Assembly (NCBI RefSeq): GCF_029267215.1
Contig: NZ_JARIDH010000081.1
Location: 1-64,000, forward strand
Length of the DNA: 64,000 nt
Direction of reading: 5' to 3'
Source of the DNA: Clostridium sp.
Lineage (GTDB): Bacteria; Bacillota; Clostridia; Clostridiales; Clostridiaceae
The position numbers were made by a program, and so were the translations under genes. This document shows, in pieces, positions 1 through 9,764 of the stretch. Every line of letters starts with the position of its first letter. The first letter of the stretch is position 1. The notes under the pieces were generated by a model, which worked only from the letters and a program-made list of their open reading frames with translations, was not told the DNA's origin and searched no databases.

Positions 1-20
1 AGAGGGAGGAGGTGTAAATG

Positions 21-308
21 ATGAGAAAATATGAAACTATATTCGTAGCTCACCCATCATTAGACGAGGAAGCTGTTAAAGCTTTAATCGAAAAATTCAA
101 GGGTGTTATAGAAAACGGAAATGGTACTGTTGACAACGTTGATTTCTGGGGTAAGAGAAAATTAGCTTACGAAATCGCTAAAGTTAACGAAGGTTTCTAT
201 ACTTTAATAAACTTCACTGCTAACACAGAATTACCAAAAGAGTTAGACAGAGTATTCGGAATAACTGACGGAATAATCAGACACATCATCGTTAAAGAAG
301 AGCAATAA
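21..308 (+). CDS. rpsF: 30S ribosomal protein S6
   Basis: Small-subunit ribosomal protein S6, which binds 16S rRNA as a partner of S18. The product of about 95 residues has the family opening MRKYETIFV and the FWGKRKLAYEI core, and matches the usual bacterial length. An AGGAGG at 7-12 serves two adjacent ATG codons (18 and 21); 21 is preferred because the spacing is about 8 nt and the protein then starts MRKYE. It is first in the conserved rpsF-ssb-rpsR operon. The promoter lies outside the window. Confidence 0.97.
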   Translation: MRKYETIFVAHPSLDEEAVKALIEKFKGVIENGNGTVDNVDFWGKRKLAYEIAKVNEGFYTLINFTANTELPKELDRVFGITDGIIRHIIVKEEQ

Positions 309-321
309 GAGGTGATCGTAA

Positions 322-774
322 ATGAATAAAGTAGTTTTAATTGGTAGACTAACAAAAGATCCAGAGCTTAGATTTGCGGCAGGAAGTGGAACAGCAGTTG
401 CTAGATTCACATTAGCTGTAAACAGACAATTCAAAAAAGATGAGACTGATTTTATCAGTTGTATCGCTTTTGGAAAGACTGGTGAAACTATCGCTCAGTA
501 TATAACTAAAGGTAGACAATTAGCTATCTCAGGAAATATTAGAACTGGTAGTTATGAAGCTCAAGATGGAACTAGAAGATATACTACTGATGTAGTTGTT
601 GAAAGTTTCGACTTTATCGATTCAGGAAATGGTGGAGCAAGAGGAAACTCAGGTTTTAACCAAGGAAATGATTTCGGTGGTTCTTTCGGAATGCCAGATA
701 ATTCATTTAGTGATTCATCATTCAATGGTAATGATGATATGACACCAATTGATGATGGAGATATTCCATTCTAA
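322..774 (+). CDS. ssb: Single-stranded DNA-binding protein
   Basis: Replicative single-stranded DNA-binding protein of 150 residues. The N-terminal OB-fold (about residues 1-105) begins MNKVVLIGRLTKDPELR. A Gly/Asn/Ser-rich disordered linker follows, then the acidic C-terminal tip DDGDIPF used to dock partner proteins. An AGGTGATC ribosome site just after rpsF places it in the same operon. Its position between the S6 and S18 genes is the classic Firmicute arrangement, which makes the assignment very secure. Confidence 0.98.
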   Translation: MNKVVLIGRLTKDPELRFAAGSGTAVARFTLAVNRQFKKDETDFISCIAFGKTGETIAQYITKGRQLAISGNIRTGSYEAQDGTRRYTTDVVVESFDFIDSGNGGARGNSGFNQGNDFGGSFGMPDNSFSDSSFNGNDDMTPIDDGDIPF

Positions 775-804
775 TTCATAATTTAGGTAAGGAGGGAAAT
801 AGTG

Positions 805-1047
805 ATGAGTAACGTAAAAAGAGGCGGAAAATTCAGAAGAGCAAGAAAAAAAGTTTGCATATTCTGTGTTGATAAAGCTGAATCAATAGATTACAAAGAT
901 GTAGCTAAATTAAAGAAGTACATCACAGAAAGAGGTAAAATATTACCAAGAAGAATTTCTGGAACTTGCGCTAAGCATCAAAGACAATTAACAGATGCTA
1001 TCAAGAGATCAAGAAATATCGCATTATTACCATTCACAACTGAGTAA
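805..1047 (+). CDS. rpsR: 30S ribosomal protein S18
   Basis: Ribosomal protein S18, 80 residues, basic, partner of S6 on the 30S platform. It carries the family features [13 protein letters not shown] and the C-terminal [14 protein letters not shown] motif. The CxxC at the start of the core (CIFC) is a zinc-ribbon-like pair found in many S18 proteins, here without a full set of four cysteines. ATG at 805 is chosen over the overlapping GTG at 802 because GGAGGG at 791-796 gives about 8 nt spacing. It is last in its operon and is followed by a strong terminator. Confidence 0.98.
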
Positions 1048-1054
1048 TGGTTGC

Positions 1055-1085
1055 AAAACCCCTGATATTTTCAGGGGTTTTTTTT
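1055..1085 (+). terminator. Intrinsic terminator of rpsF-ssb-rpsR
   Basis: Perfect stem AAAACCCCTGA / TCAGGGGTTTT around a TATTT loop, running straight into a T tract. It ends the ribosomal/ssb operon. Confidence 0.95.
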
Positions 1086-1184
1086 ATATAGTCATTATTA
1101 TATAAATTCATTTTATTGCATATGGGTATGAAAATAAATAAAATAAAAGTATATAATTAAAGGGTATAATTGGGAGGGGAGACT

Positions 1185-1502
1185 ATGAGGAAAGATAATT
1201 TTAATATCATGGGGGATATAAAGATTATTGAAGAAATAAAAGCTCAAGTTATCTGTATATTAGGCGAGTTATTTACGCTTTTAACAAGAGGAAGTAATGT
1301 TGCAAAAGATGCTATAGTAAATTGTATAGCATCCCTAATGATTTTACTATACATTTTAGCTGATAAATTAGGACATTCTGCTGTAGAAGTAGATGAGACT
1401 ATAAAAAAAAGTTTAAAAATTGGTATAGTTGAAGAAGATAAACTAGAGAAACAAGGAGGTAATTTAACTAAGTTATTTAACCATTTAAAAGAAAGAAGAT
1501 AG
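1185..1502 (+). CDS. MazG-like family protein
   Basis: Protein of 105 residues resembling the MazG-like (all-alpha NTP pyrophosphatase-type) family often found beside rpsR in clostridia. The sequence is helical, with a hydrophobic middle (about residues 45-65, IVNCIASLMILLYILADKLG). The family would hydrolyse non-canonical nucleotides, but I cannot see a clear EExxE metal-binding set, so activity is uncertain. ATG 1185 is chosen because GGGAGGGG at 1172-1179 would otherwise lie inside the coding region of an upstream TTG. It is followed 15 nt later by yybS, probably in one transcript. Confidence 0.6.
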   Translation: MRKDNFNIMGDIKIIEEIKAQVICILGELFTLLTRGSNVAKDAIVNCIASLMILLYILADKLGHSAVEVDETIKKSLKIGIVEEDKLEKQGGNLTKLFNHLKERR

Positions 1503-1517
1503 ATTTTGGAGGAATAT

Positions 1518-2519
1518 ATGGAACATAAATTAAAAAGTAAGTCTATAGTTGAAGCTGGTATTATGGCTGCTGTTATTTTTATTTTAATGATGCTTACTAC
1601 CTTACCTGGAATAGGACTATTAATTTCTTTTGCCGTTCCAATCCCAGTAGCTATTCTATACTTAAAATATAATCTTAAGACATCTATATGTTCTGTTATT
1701 GTTGGTGGAATCATAGTAGGACTTTTTATGGGGCTTATTTATGGAGTTCAGGTAATAATAACTAATGGTATTATAGGTACTGTTTTAGGAATATGTGTTA
1801 AGAAAGGTTTTACGGGAATAAGGTCATTAGTTTATTTGTTTTTAGCTAACATAATTGGTACAATTGTTGAATTAAGTTTATTATTTTCTGTGTTCACAGG
1901 AATCACTTTTAATGATTCAATAAATCAAATAGTAGAAGTTTTTCATGAATCAGCTAATATTACAGAGAAGTTGGTTGGAAATATGCCTAATGCTAATACT
2001 CAGATGTTAGAACTTATGAAAAGTATTGATGCTGAAGCTATTATGACTATGGTACCATTAGCAGTTACAATGTTTATAGTTATTAGAGCTTTACTAAACT
2101 TTTTTGTTGGAAAAGCAATATTAAAAAAGATGGGATTTAAACTAAATAGTTTACCTCCATTTTCAAATTGGTTTTTTAACCCAATAATAGTAACAGCGGT
2201 TGTATTAGTAAATATGGGAGTAATTTTTTTAACAGTAAAAGGATTTATATCTAATAAAGGTTTTGTTTATACAACTCAGAATATCTTAATATTAATGCTA
2301 CTTATACAAGGGGCATCTGTATTATCAAATACATTAAAAAATAACTTTAAAATGAATGGAGTAATAGTTGGATTTATCATTGCATTTTTAGTTACATCAT
2401 CTATGGCATTGGGAATTGCATTATTAGGATTGATTGATGTTATTTTTGATATTAGAGGAGTTGATCCAGATAGCTTTGGAACGTATTTGAAAGGAAAAAT
2501 AAAATCAAAGTTAGGATAA
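1518..2519 (+). CDS. yybS: YybS-family (DUF2232) multi-pass membrane protein
   Basis: Integral membrane protein of 333 residues with seven or eight hydrophobic segments starting at about residues 12-32. It matches the DUF2232/YybS family by its position immediately before gdpP and rplI, an arrangement conserved in Bacillus and Clostridium. Function is unproven; the family resembles substrate-binding S components of energy-coupling transporters. The start at ATG 1518 follows GGAGGA at 1508-1513; the upstream TTG would include the ribosome site. It is likely co-transcribed with mazG-like, gdpP, rplI and lonB. Confidence 0.8.
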   Translation: MEHKLKSKSIVEAGIMAAVIFILMMLTTLPGIGLLISFAVPIPVAILYLKYNLKTSICSVIVGGIIVGLFMGLIYGVQVIITNGIIGTVLGICVKKGFTGIRSLVYLFLANIIGTIVELSLLFSVFTGITFNDSINQIVEVFHESANITEKLVGNMPNANTQMLELMKSIDAEAIMTMVPLAVTMFIVIRALLNFFVGKAILKKMGFKLNSLPPFSNWFFNPIIVTAVVLVNMGVIFLTVKGFISNKGFVYTTQNILILMLLIQGASVLSNTLKNNFKMNGVIVGFIIAFLVTSSMALGIALLGLIDVIFDIRGVDPDSFGTYLKGKIKSKLG

Positions 2520-2546
2520 CTAATGAATATATAAGGAGCTGTTAAA

Positions 2547-4505
2547 ATGAAGTCAATATTAGGATGTTGTAATAAAATTTTAGCTTGCTTTTTAGTTATA
2601 ATTTTATTATGCTTAGTTCTTTGGAACTTAAATTTAAGAATTTTAGCTCTAATAGTACCTTTTTTATATATAATTTATTTAATATATAAAATATTTAATT
2701 TCTTAAAAGACGAGAAAAAAGAAGAAAATAAAATAGATAAATTATATAAAGAGATTGATGAAAGAATTAAAAACAATGTATTTAATTTAATTTTCCCAAT
2801 AACAATATTAAATTCGACTGGAGAAATTATTTGGTATAATAATAAATTTGCTAAACTTACAAATACTGAAGAACCTTTAGAAAATAATTTAGTTTCAGTC
2901 ATAAAAGGTATAGCTCTAGATAAAGTAATTAGAACTGGAAAAGAAAATTCTCAAAATATTAAAATAAAAGGATGTATTTATGAAGTTTATAGTGAAACCA
3001 TAAACTTAGATGATAATGAAGAAAAATATTTCTTAGTTTATTTTAATGATGTAACATATTTAAAGAAGGCTACTAAAGAAAGTACAATGCTTTTAGAAGT
3101 TGATAACTTTAGTGAAGTTTTAAAAACAATCAAAGATGATACAAAACCATTACTTATAGCAGAAATTGAAAGAACCATAAAAAATTATGGTAATTCTTTA
3201 AATGCCATGATAAAAAAATATGACAATAGTAAATATATTTTATCTGTAGACGATGCAATTATAAGTAAGGAAATTTCTAAAAAGTTTGATATACTAGATA
3301 CTATAAGAGAAATTAATTTAGGAAATGAAATTGAAGTTACTTTAAGTATTGGTGTTGGAAGAGGTGGGGAAACACCTTCTGAAAATCAAGGATATGCAAC
3401 TAAGGCTAAAGAACTAGCTTTAGGAAGAGGTGGAGACCAAGCTGTTGTTAAATCAGGAAAAAATATTGAATTCTTTGGTGGAAATGCTAAGGAACTTGAG
3501 AAAAGAACAAGAGTTAAGGCAAGGGTTGTAGCTCATGTTTTAAAAGAATTAATTTATGAAAGTAGCACAGTTTATATAATGGGACATAGAAATCCAGATA
3601 TGGATTGCTTTGGAGCTTCATTTGGTCTTGCATCAGTAGTGAAGAAGTTAGGAAAAAATGTTAATATAGTATTAGAAAAAGATACTAATGCTATAGAATT
3701 TTTCTTGGATAGAGTTAAGGAAAAAGAAGAATATAGTAACTTATTCATATCTACTGAAGATGCAAAGAAAAATATAGATGATAATACTTTATTAATAGTA
3801 TTAGATGTTAATAGTGCAAACTATATTTTAGATAGAGAGCTTACTGAAATGATTGAGAGATTAGTTGTAATTGATCATCATAGAAGAAGTCCTGAGGAAA
3901 TAAAAGGAGCATTATTAAACTATATAGAAGTATATGCATCATCAACATCAGAGCTTGTAACTGAAATGGTTCAATACATGCTAGATAAACCTAAACTTAA
4001 TAGAATTGAAGCTGAGGGACTTTTAGCTGGTATTTATATAGATACTAAAAACTTCTCATTTAAAACAGGAGTAAGAACCTTTGAAGCTGCTTCATTCCTA
4101 AGAAGATTAGGCGCAGATACAGTAGAGATTAAAAAGATATTTAGTAATAACTTAGAAAATTATATAGCAAAAGCAGAGGTAATAAAATCTGCAAAGGTAG
4201 AAAATAATATTGCAATAGCTGTTTGTCCAGACACAATTACAGATAATATAGTGGCTGCACAGGCTGCAGATGAATTACTTAGTATCACAGGAATTCAAGC
4301 TTCATTTGTATTAATAAAGATTGGAAATGATATTGTAATAAGTGCAAGGTCATTAGGTGATATTAATGTACAGCTAGTATTAGAAGAATTAGGTGGTGGT
4401 GGTCATATGACTATGGCTGGTGCTAAACTTAAGAATTCAACTGTGGAAGAGGCTATAGAAAAAATAAAAGAAGCTATTGTTAAAAATTCAAGGGAAGGTG
4501 AATAA
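2547..4505 (+). CDS. gdpP: Cyclic di-AMP phosphodiesterase GdpP
   Basis: Membrane-bound c-di-AMP phosphodiesterase of 652 residues. The order is two transmembrane helices (about 10-55), a PAS-like domain (about 80-165), a degenerate GGDEF domain (about 175-300), DHH domain, then DHHA1. Metal-binding motifs are visible: GHRNPDMD near residue 346, VIDHH near 441, and the DHHA1 signature [11 protein letters not shown] near 616. The family hydrolyses c-di-AMP to pApA and so sets turgor, wall and beta-lactam responses. An AAGGAGC site precedes the ATG. The stop lies 1 nt before the rplI start, which indicates translational coupling. Confidence 0.95.
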   Translation: MKSILGCCNKILACFLVIILLCLVLWNLNLRILALIVPFLYIIYLIYKIFNFLKDEKKEENKIDKLYKEIDERIKNNVFNLIFPITILNSTGEIIWYNNKFAKLTNTEEPLENNLVSVIKGIALDKVIRTGKENSQNIKIKGCIYEVYSETINLDDNEEKYFLVYFNDVTYLKKATKESTMLLEVDNFSEVLKTIKDDTKPLLIAEIERTIKNYGNSLNAMIKKYDNSKYILSVDDAIISKEISKKFDILDTIREINLGNEIEVTLSIGVGRGGETPSENQGYATKAKELALGRGGDQAVVKSGKNIEFFGGNAKELEKRTRVKARVVAHVLKELIYESSTVYIMGHRNPDMDCFGASFGLASVVKKLGKNVNIVLEKDTNAIEFFLDRVKEKEEYSNLFISTEDAKKNIDDNTLLIVLDVNSANYILDRELTEMIERLVVIDHHRRSPEEIKGALLNYIEVYASSTSELVTEMVQYMLDKPKLNRIEAEGLLAGIYIDTKNFSFKTGVRTFEAASFLRRLGADTVEIKKIFSNNLENYIAKAEVIKSAKVENNIAIAVCPDTITDNIVAAQAADELLSITGIQASFVLIKIGNDIVISARSLGDINVQLVLEELGGGGHMTMAGAKLKNSTVEEAIEKIKEAIVKNSREGE

Positions 4506-4506
4506 A

Positions 4507-4953
4507 ATGAAAGTAATATTACTTCAAGACGTTAAAAAATTAGGTAAAAAAGGCGATGTTATAAATGCATCAGATGGATACGCAAGAAACTTTTTATTTC
4601 CAAAGAAATTAGCTCAGGAAGCTACAGATAACAATCTTCATATTTTAAATAATAAAAAAGAAAATGAGAGAAGACAAAAATTAGCTGAGTTAGAAGCTGC
4701 TCAAGCTTTAGCTGCAAGTTTAAAAGATAAAGTTATAAAAATAGATGGTAAAGCTGGAGAGAATGGAAAGTTATTTGGAGCTATAACAAGCAAAGATGTA
4801 GCTGGACTTATCAAAAAACAATTCAATGTAGAAGTTGATAAAAAGAAAATAGTTATGGAAACAATAAAAATTGCAGGAACTTACAACATAGAAGTTAAAC
4901 TATATCCAGAAGTTTCAACAAAAATGAAGGTTATGGTTGTTCCTGTTCAATAA
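4507..4953 (+). CDS. rplI: 50S ribosomal protein L9
   Basis: L9 binds 23S rRNA at the base of the L1 stalk. The 148-residue product has the N-terminal [18 protein letters not shown], the conserved [14 protein letters not shown], a long connecting helix, and a C-terminal domain. The ATG at 4507 is used because the protein then starts exactly at the family N terminus; AGGGAAGGTG at the end of gdpP provides the ribosome site. The gene is tightly packed between gdpP and lonB. Confidence 0.98.
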   Translation: MKVILLQDVKKLGKKGDVINASDGYARNFLFPKKLAQEATDNNLHILNNKKENERRQKLAELEAAQALAASLKDKVIKIDGKAGENGKLFGAITSKDVAGLIKKQFNVEVDKKKIVMETIKIAGTYNIEVKLYPEVSTKMKVMVVPVQ

Positions 4954-4968
4954 GAGGAGGATTCTATT

Positions 4969-6867
4969 TTGAAATCAATTAGAGAATTAGAGGTTCTACA
5001 AGATGTTATGAATAGTGAGCTTGGAGTAGAATCTCAAGTTGAAGCACTAAAAGGAATAATAAACAATATATTAGACGAAGGTGCATTCAGAGCTAGAGTA
5101 ATAAGATTTAAAATTCAAGAATATATAAATTCAGAAAATCCATATGAAAGACTTTATGGATTAAGTAAAATAGTTTCAGAAGGAAAGGGATTAAGTGAAA
5201 TTCCAACAGATGAAAATATTAATGAAGCCTTAGAAGATGTTTGTGCTATGATATCAGATGCTATTGCTAGAAGATATGTTCAAAATAAAATTGAAAAAGA
5301 AGTTGAACAATTCTTAATGGAAAAGCAAGAGAAATATGTAGATGAACTTAGAGTTAATATCATGAAAAAGAAAAAAGGTCCTGAGAATGCTAAGACAGAA
5401 AAGAAACTTGAGGAACTTCAAAATTTAGATAATAGAGTTCCAAATAAGAATATAATGTCTTTACTAAGACCAGATTCTTTTGATGAAGTTGTTGGTCAAG
5501 AGAGAGCAATAAAATCATTGCTTTCAAAACTTGCTTCACCATACCCTCAACATATTATTCTTTATGGCCCACCAGGGGTTGGTAAAACAACTGCTGCTAG
5601 AATAGCCTTAGAAACTGCTAAGAAATTAAAGTCTACTCCATTTAATGATGAATCAAAATTTATAGAAGTAAATGGAACAACTTTAAGATGGGATCCAAGA
5701 GAAATAACAAATCCACTTCTAGGCTCAGTTCATGATCCTATCTACCAAGGTAGTAAGAGAGATTTAGCTGAAATAGGAGTGCCTGAACCAAAACCAGGTT
5801 TAGTAACAGAGGCTCATGGAGGAATATTATTCATTGATGAGATTGGTGAGTTAGATGAAATTCTTCAAAATAAACTTTTAAAAGTTTTAGAAGATAAGAG
5901 AGTTGAATTCTCATCATCATACTACGATCCAGATGATGAAAATACTCCTAAATATATAAAATATCTTTTTGATAATGGGGCACCAGCAGATTTTGTTTTA
6001 ATTGGAGCCACAACAAGAGAACCAGGAGAAATAAATCCTGCTTTACGTTCAAGATGTACAGAGGTTTATTTTGAACCACTATCATCAAGAGATATTGAAA
6101 AGATAGTTTTAAATGCAGCTAAGAAGCTTAATGTTAAACTTGAAGAGGGACTAGAGAAAAAGATAGCTTCATACACAATAGAAGGTAGAAGAGCTGTTAA
6201 CATATTAGCTGATGCATATGGTCATGCTATATATGGATTAGAAGGTGAAATTCCAGAAGACTTAGAAATAACTTCAAAAGATTTAAATGAAGTTATAAGT
6301 ATAGGAAGATTTACTCCATATGAAATTTTAGAAGACTTAGATACTAAGGAAGTAGGACACGTTTATGGACTTGGAGTTTCAGGATTTTTAGGTTCAACAA
6401 TAGAAATTGAAGCAACTGCTTTCAAAGCTAAGAAAAAGGGTGCTGGAAGAATAAGATTCAACGATACAGCAGGTTCTATGGCTAAGGATTCAGTATTTAA
6501 TGCTGCATCAGTAATAAGAAAACTTACTGATAAAGATATACATGATTATGATATACATGTTAATGTAATTGGTGGTGGAAAGATAGATGGACCATCTGCT
6601 GGGGCTGCCATAACAATATGTATAATGAGTGCTTTATTAGAGAAGCCAATAAGACAAGATTTAGCTATAACTGGAGAAATTTCTTTAAGAGGAAAGATTA
6701 AACCAGTTGGAGGTATATTTGAAAAAATATATGGAGCTAGAAGAAAAGGAATTAAGTTAGTAACTATTCCTATGGATAATAAAAATGATATTCCTAATGG
6801 ATTAGAAGATATAGAAGTTAAAGCAATTAGTTCAATAGAAGAGCTTATGGACATAGCATTTAACTAA
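4969..6867 (+). CDS. lonB: ATP-dependent protease LonB-like
   Basis: Clostridial LonB-type AAA+ serine protease of 632 residues. An N-terminal helical region (1-170) precedes the AAA+ module with Walker A GPPGVGKT at 201-208 and Walker B LFIDEIGEL near 286. The C-terminal Lon protease domain has catalytic Ser543 in GPSAGAA and Lys586 in GGIFEK; this 43-residue spacing equals that of E. coli Lon. It lacks the large N-terminal substrate domain of LonA. Translation starts at TTG 4969, supported by AGGAGG at 4955-4960. A terminator follows, so this is probably the operon end. Confidence 0.93.
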   Translation: MKSIRELEVLQDVMNSELGVESQVEALKGIINNILDEGAFRARVIRFKIQEYINSENPYERLYGLSKIVSEGKGLSEIPTDENINEALEDVCAMISDAIARRYVQNKIEKEVEQFLMEKQEKYVDELRVNIMKKKKGPENAKTEKKLEELQNLDNRVPNKNIMSLLRPDSFDEVVGQERAIKSLLSKLASPYPQHIILYGPPGVGKTTAARIALETAKKLKSTPFNDESKFIEVNGTTLRWDPREITNPLLGSVHDPIYQGSKRDLAEIGVPEPKPGLVTEAHGGILFIDEIGELDEILQNKLLKVLEDKRVEFSSSYYDPDDENTPKYIKYLFDNGAPADFVLIGATTREPGEINPALRSRCTEVYFEPLSSRDIEKIVLNAAKKLNVKLEEGLEKKIASYTIEGRRAVNILADAYGHAIYGLEGEIPEDLEITSKDLNEVISIGRFTPYEILEDLDTKEVGHVYGLGVSGFLGSTIEIEATAFKAKKKGAGRIRFNDTAGSMAKDSVFNAASVIRKLTDKDIHDYDIHVNVIGGGKIDGPSAGAAITICIMSALLEKPIRQDLAITGEISLRGKIKPVGGIFEKIYGARRKGIKLVTIPMDNKNDIPNGLEDIEVKAISSIEELMDIAFN

Positions 6868-6881
6868 TACAAATAAATTGA

Positions 6882-6910
6882 AAACCTAGAGTTATTCTCT
6901 GGGTTTTTTT
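6882..6910 (+). terminator. Intrinsic terminator after lonB
   Basis: Stem AAACCTAGAG / CTCTGGGTTT (one T-G pair) with a short loop, followed by a T tract. Confidence 0.88.
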
Positions 6911-7247
6911 ATTTAAGCTTATATAAAATATATTTATACAATTTATATAGAGTAAAAAATAATATAATTCTCTAAAATTACATGGTATAATTAAAAACTA
7001 TATGTTTTTAATTGGATTTAAGGTATTATATATATTGTGTTTATAAATAAATTTATATATAGCTCTAAAATTCAAATGCATAAACAAATTGTATAAAGTG
7101 AATTGTTTGGGTTATATTGGATAGTAACGATTAATTTATAGTTAAATATTTAAAAAAAGTAAGATGGTTTATTAGGTTAGTTAAATCTTATAAACTTTTA
7201 ATAATATTAGAAATTTATTTTGGGGGAAAGGAGGAAAATAAGGATTA
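6911..7247 (+). other. AT-rich intergenic region upstream of dnaB
   Basis: About 335 bases with no coding signal. It must hold the dnaB promoter, and several TATAAT-like hexamers are present, but none has a convincing -35 partner. No riboswitch-like or repeat structure was recognised. Confidence 0.5.
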
Positions 7248-8582
7248 ATGGAAGCACCAGTAATGAAGAGTTTGCCACAAAGTATAGAAGCAGAGCAATC
7301 TGTTTTAGGGGCAATGATAATAGATAGAACTACCATAGCCCAGGCTGCTGAGGTTTTAAATAAGGATTCATTTTATAGAGATGCTCACAAAGTGATATTT
7401 CAAAGCATAATAGAAATGTATCAAAGAGATCAGGCTGTAGACCAATTAACTTTACTAGAGTATTTAAAATCTACTGATAGACTTGAAAAAGCAGGCGGTA
7501 TAAGTTATGTAACAGAGATAAGTGCATCTGTATTAAGTACAGTTAATATAAAATCATACATAAAAATAGTTGAAGAAAAAGCTACTCTTAGAAGACTTAT
7601 AAAATCTTCTACTGAAATAATAGAAAGTTGTTATAACAATCAAGATGATGTTTCAAAAGTTGTAGATTCAGCAGAAAAGAAAATATTTGATTTAGCTGAG
7701 AAGAGAACATCAAGTGATTTTGAACCTTTAAGAGATGTTCTTGAAAGAGGTTTTGAACAAATAGAAGCTATATTTAATAACCAAGGAGAGGTTAGTGGAG
7801 TTTCTTCTGGATTTAAAGATTTAGATGAGATGACAACAGGATTTCAAAAGGGTGATATGATTCTTATAGCTGCTAGACCATCAATGGGAAAAACAACATT
7901 TGCTCTTAATATAGCTGAGCATGCTGCATTAAGAGAAGGAAAGAGTGTAGTTATATTCTCATTAGAGATGTCTAAAGAACAATTAGCTTATAAGTTATTA
8001 TGTTCAGAAGCTAATGTTGAGATGCAAAATCTTAGAACTGGTAAGTTAAGCGATGAGGATTGGGACAATATAGCAAGAGCATCAGCACCACTTGCTTCAT
8101 CAAAGATTTATATAGACGATACTGCTGGGGTTTCTATAATGGAGATGAGATCAAAATGTAGAAGACTTAAAATGGAGCATGGAATAGACCTTATACTTAT
8201 TGACTATCTTCAACTCATGAGTGGTAGTGGAGAAAGTAGACAACAAGAGGTTTCTGAAATATCAAGAAATATCAAAGCTATAGCTAAGGAAATGGAGTGT
8301 CCTGTTATAGCCTTATCACAGCTTTCTCGTGCGCCAGAGCAGAGAGCAGATCATAGACCTATGTTATCAGACCTTAGAGAATCAGGTTCAATAGAACAGG
8401 ATGCTGACCTTGTTATGTTTTTATACAGAGATGAGTATTATAACAAGGAAACAGAAGATAAGAACGTAGGAGAATGTATAATAGCTAAACAAAGAAACGG
8501 TGCTGTTGGTACTGTTAAGCTTTCATGGCTTGGACAATACAGTAAGTTTGCAGATTACGAAGCTATTCATAAAGATGCTTAA
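7248..8582 (+). CDS. dnaB: Replicative DNA helicase DnaB
   Basis: Hexameric 5'-3' replicative helicase (called DnaC in Bacillus), 444 residues. The N-terminal domain opens PQSIEAEQSVLGAMI. The RecA-like core has Walker A ARPSMGKTT and the Walker B region LILIDYLQLM. The arginine and glutamine motifs include SQLSRAPEQR and SDLRESGSIEQDAD. The start is ATG 7248; AAGGAGG at 7228-7234 is rather far away (about 13 nt), so initiation may be modest or may use the weaker AAGG at 7240. The gene stands alone between two terminators. Confidence 0.98.
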   Translation: MEAPVMKSLPQSIEAEQSVLGAMIIDRTTIAQAAEVLNKDSFYRDAHKVIFQSIIEMYQRDQAVDQLTLLEYLKSTDRLEKAGGISYVTEISASVLSTVNIKSYIKIVEEKATLRRLIKSSTEIIESCYNNQDDVSKVVDSAEKKIFDLAEKRTSSDFEPLRDVLERGFEQIEAIFNNQGEVSGVSSGFKDLDEMTTGFQKGDMILIAARPSMGKTTFALNIAEHAALREGKSVVIFSLEMSKEQLAYKLLCSEANVEMQNLRTGKLSDEDWDNIARASAPLASSKIYIDDTAGVSIMEMRSKCRRLKMEHGIDLILIDYLQLMSGSGESRQQEVSEISRNIKAIAKEMECPVIALSQLSRAPEQRADHRPMLSDLRESGSIEQDADLVMFLYRDEYYNKETEDKNVGECIIAKQRNGAVGTVKLSWLGQYSKFADYEAIHKDA

Positions 8583-8585
8583 TAT

Positions 8586-8635
8586 AAAGGATGTATTTTG
8601 TTTTAGATAATTTAGAATAAAATACATCCTTTTTT
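8586..8635 (+). terminator. Intrinsic terminator of dnaB
   Basis: Stem AAAGGATGTATTTT / AAAATACATCCTTT with a loop of about 20 nt, then T tract. Confidence 0.9.
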
Positions 8636-8644
8636 ATAAGGTTC

Positions 8645-8740
8645 TTTTTTAAAACTAGTGTTGATTTTAGCTAGTTTTTCAGACTTACTTAATTTCACAG
8701 AAAGTTTAAATTAACATTACCTTAAAATATAATATTTTAT
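8645..8740 (+). repeat. Palindromic intergenic repeat, forward copy
   Basis: Carries the family core AACTAGTGTTGATTTTAGCTAG followed by a diverged right half that ends CTTAAAATAT. It is recognised by similarity to the copies at 21171, 31864, 34630, 36114, 48389 and 60481. It fills much of the dnaB-proC gap. Confidence 0.65.
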
Positions 8741-8903
8741 AAAATAAAAGAAGATATTAAAAAGTTTATAAATTAAGTTTCCAAAAATATTATTTTGAGT
8801 TTTTATTAAAAGGTATATAATAATAACAATATTATTTTTGTTTTAACTTAATTTCATATTTAAGAACTAATAAAATTTTTTATTTGGGAGAGGAGAGATA
8901 TAC

Positions 8904-9704
8904 ATGAATAAAAAATTAGGATTCATAGGTTGTGGAAATATGGGAAGTGCAATGGTTGGAGGAATAATAAATTCTGGACTTCTTAAAAAAGAAAATATAA
9001 TAGCTTCATGTTCAAGAGAAGAAAGTGCAAAGAAAATAAGTGAAAAATTAGGAATAAAAACAACTCTTAATAATAAAGAGGTATGTAAGGAAAGTGATAT
9101 AATATTCCTTGCTGTTAAGCCATATATGTATGAGAAAATTATAAAAGAAATAAAAGATGAAATTGGGTTAGATAAGATTGTTGTAACAATAGCTGCTGGA
9201 ATAAATTTAAAAGATGTTGAAAAATGGTTTGATAAGAAGACTAAGATAATTAAAACAATGCCTAATACACCAGCATTGGTTGGAGAAGCAATGAGTGCTA
9301 TTTGTCCAAATGAACTAGTTTCAAAAGAGGAATTAAAAGAGGTTATGAGTATATTCGATGCTTTTGGAAAATGTGAAGTATTGTCAGAGAAAGACTTTCA
9401 TGGATTTATAGCCCTTTGTGGTTCATCACCTGCATATGTTTATATGTTTATAGAGGCAATGGCTGATGCAGCTGTTAGAGAAGGTATAACTAGAGATAAA
9501 GCTTATAAATTAGCTGCGCAATCTGTTTTAGGTTCAGCAAAGATGGTTTTAGAAACTGGAGAACATCCTGCTAAATTAAAAGATAATGTTTGTTCACCAG
9601 GTGGAACTACTATTGAAGCTGTTTTAGAACTAGAAGAAAAAGGCTTTAGAAATTCAATTATAAGTGCAATGAAGAGTTGTGCAAAAAAATCTAAAAAAAT
9701 GTAA
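8904..9704 (+). CDS. proC: Pyrroline-5-carboxylate reductase
   Basis: Last step of proline synthesis: NAD(P)H reduction of 1-pyrroline-5-carboxylate. The 266-residue product has the N-terminal Rossmann motif GFIGCGNMGSAM, the conserved KTMPNTPALVGE, and the C-terminal dimerisation segment with SPAYVYMFIEAM and CSPGGTTIEAV, all diagnostic for ProC. GGGAGAGGAG precedes the ATG. It appears monocistronic. The terminator at 9840-9866 could also serve this gene, but an independent promoter intervenes. Confidence 0.97.
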   Translation: MNKKLGFIGCGNMGSAMVGGIINSGLLKKENIIASCSREESAKKISEKLGIKTTLNNKEVCKESDIIFLAVKPYMYEKIIKEIKDEIGLDKIVVTIAAGINLKDVEKWFDKKTKIIKTMPNTPALVGEAMSAICPNELVSKEELKEVMSIFDAFGKCEVLSEKDFHGFIALCGSSPAYVYMFIEAMADAAVREGITRDKAYKLAAQSVLGSAKMVLETGEHPAKLKDNVCSPGGTTIEAVLELEEKGFRNSIISAMKSCAKKSKKM

Positions 9705-9713
9705 TTTTATATA

Positions 9714-9764
9714 TTGACAAAATAATAAAAAGAACATATACTTTAAGTATGATAATCATTATCA
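9714..9764 (+). promoter_or_regulatory. Sigma-A promoter with overlapping Fur box
   Basis: The -35 TTGACA (9714-9719) and -10 TATACT (9737-9742) are separated by exactly 17 bp. TGATAATCATTATCA at 9750-9764 is a perfect 7-1-7 inverted repeat of the Fur consensus TGATAATnATTATCA and sits on the expected start site. Iron-loaded Fur bound there should block transcription. Promoter and operator are read directly from sequence; Fur control is inferred. Confidence 0.85.

Noticed and set aside
243-434. Minus-strand frame across rpsF and ssb
   Set aside because: It is a shadow of two secure housekeeping genes, with no start signal.
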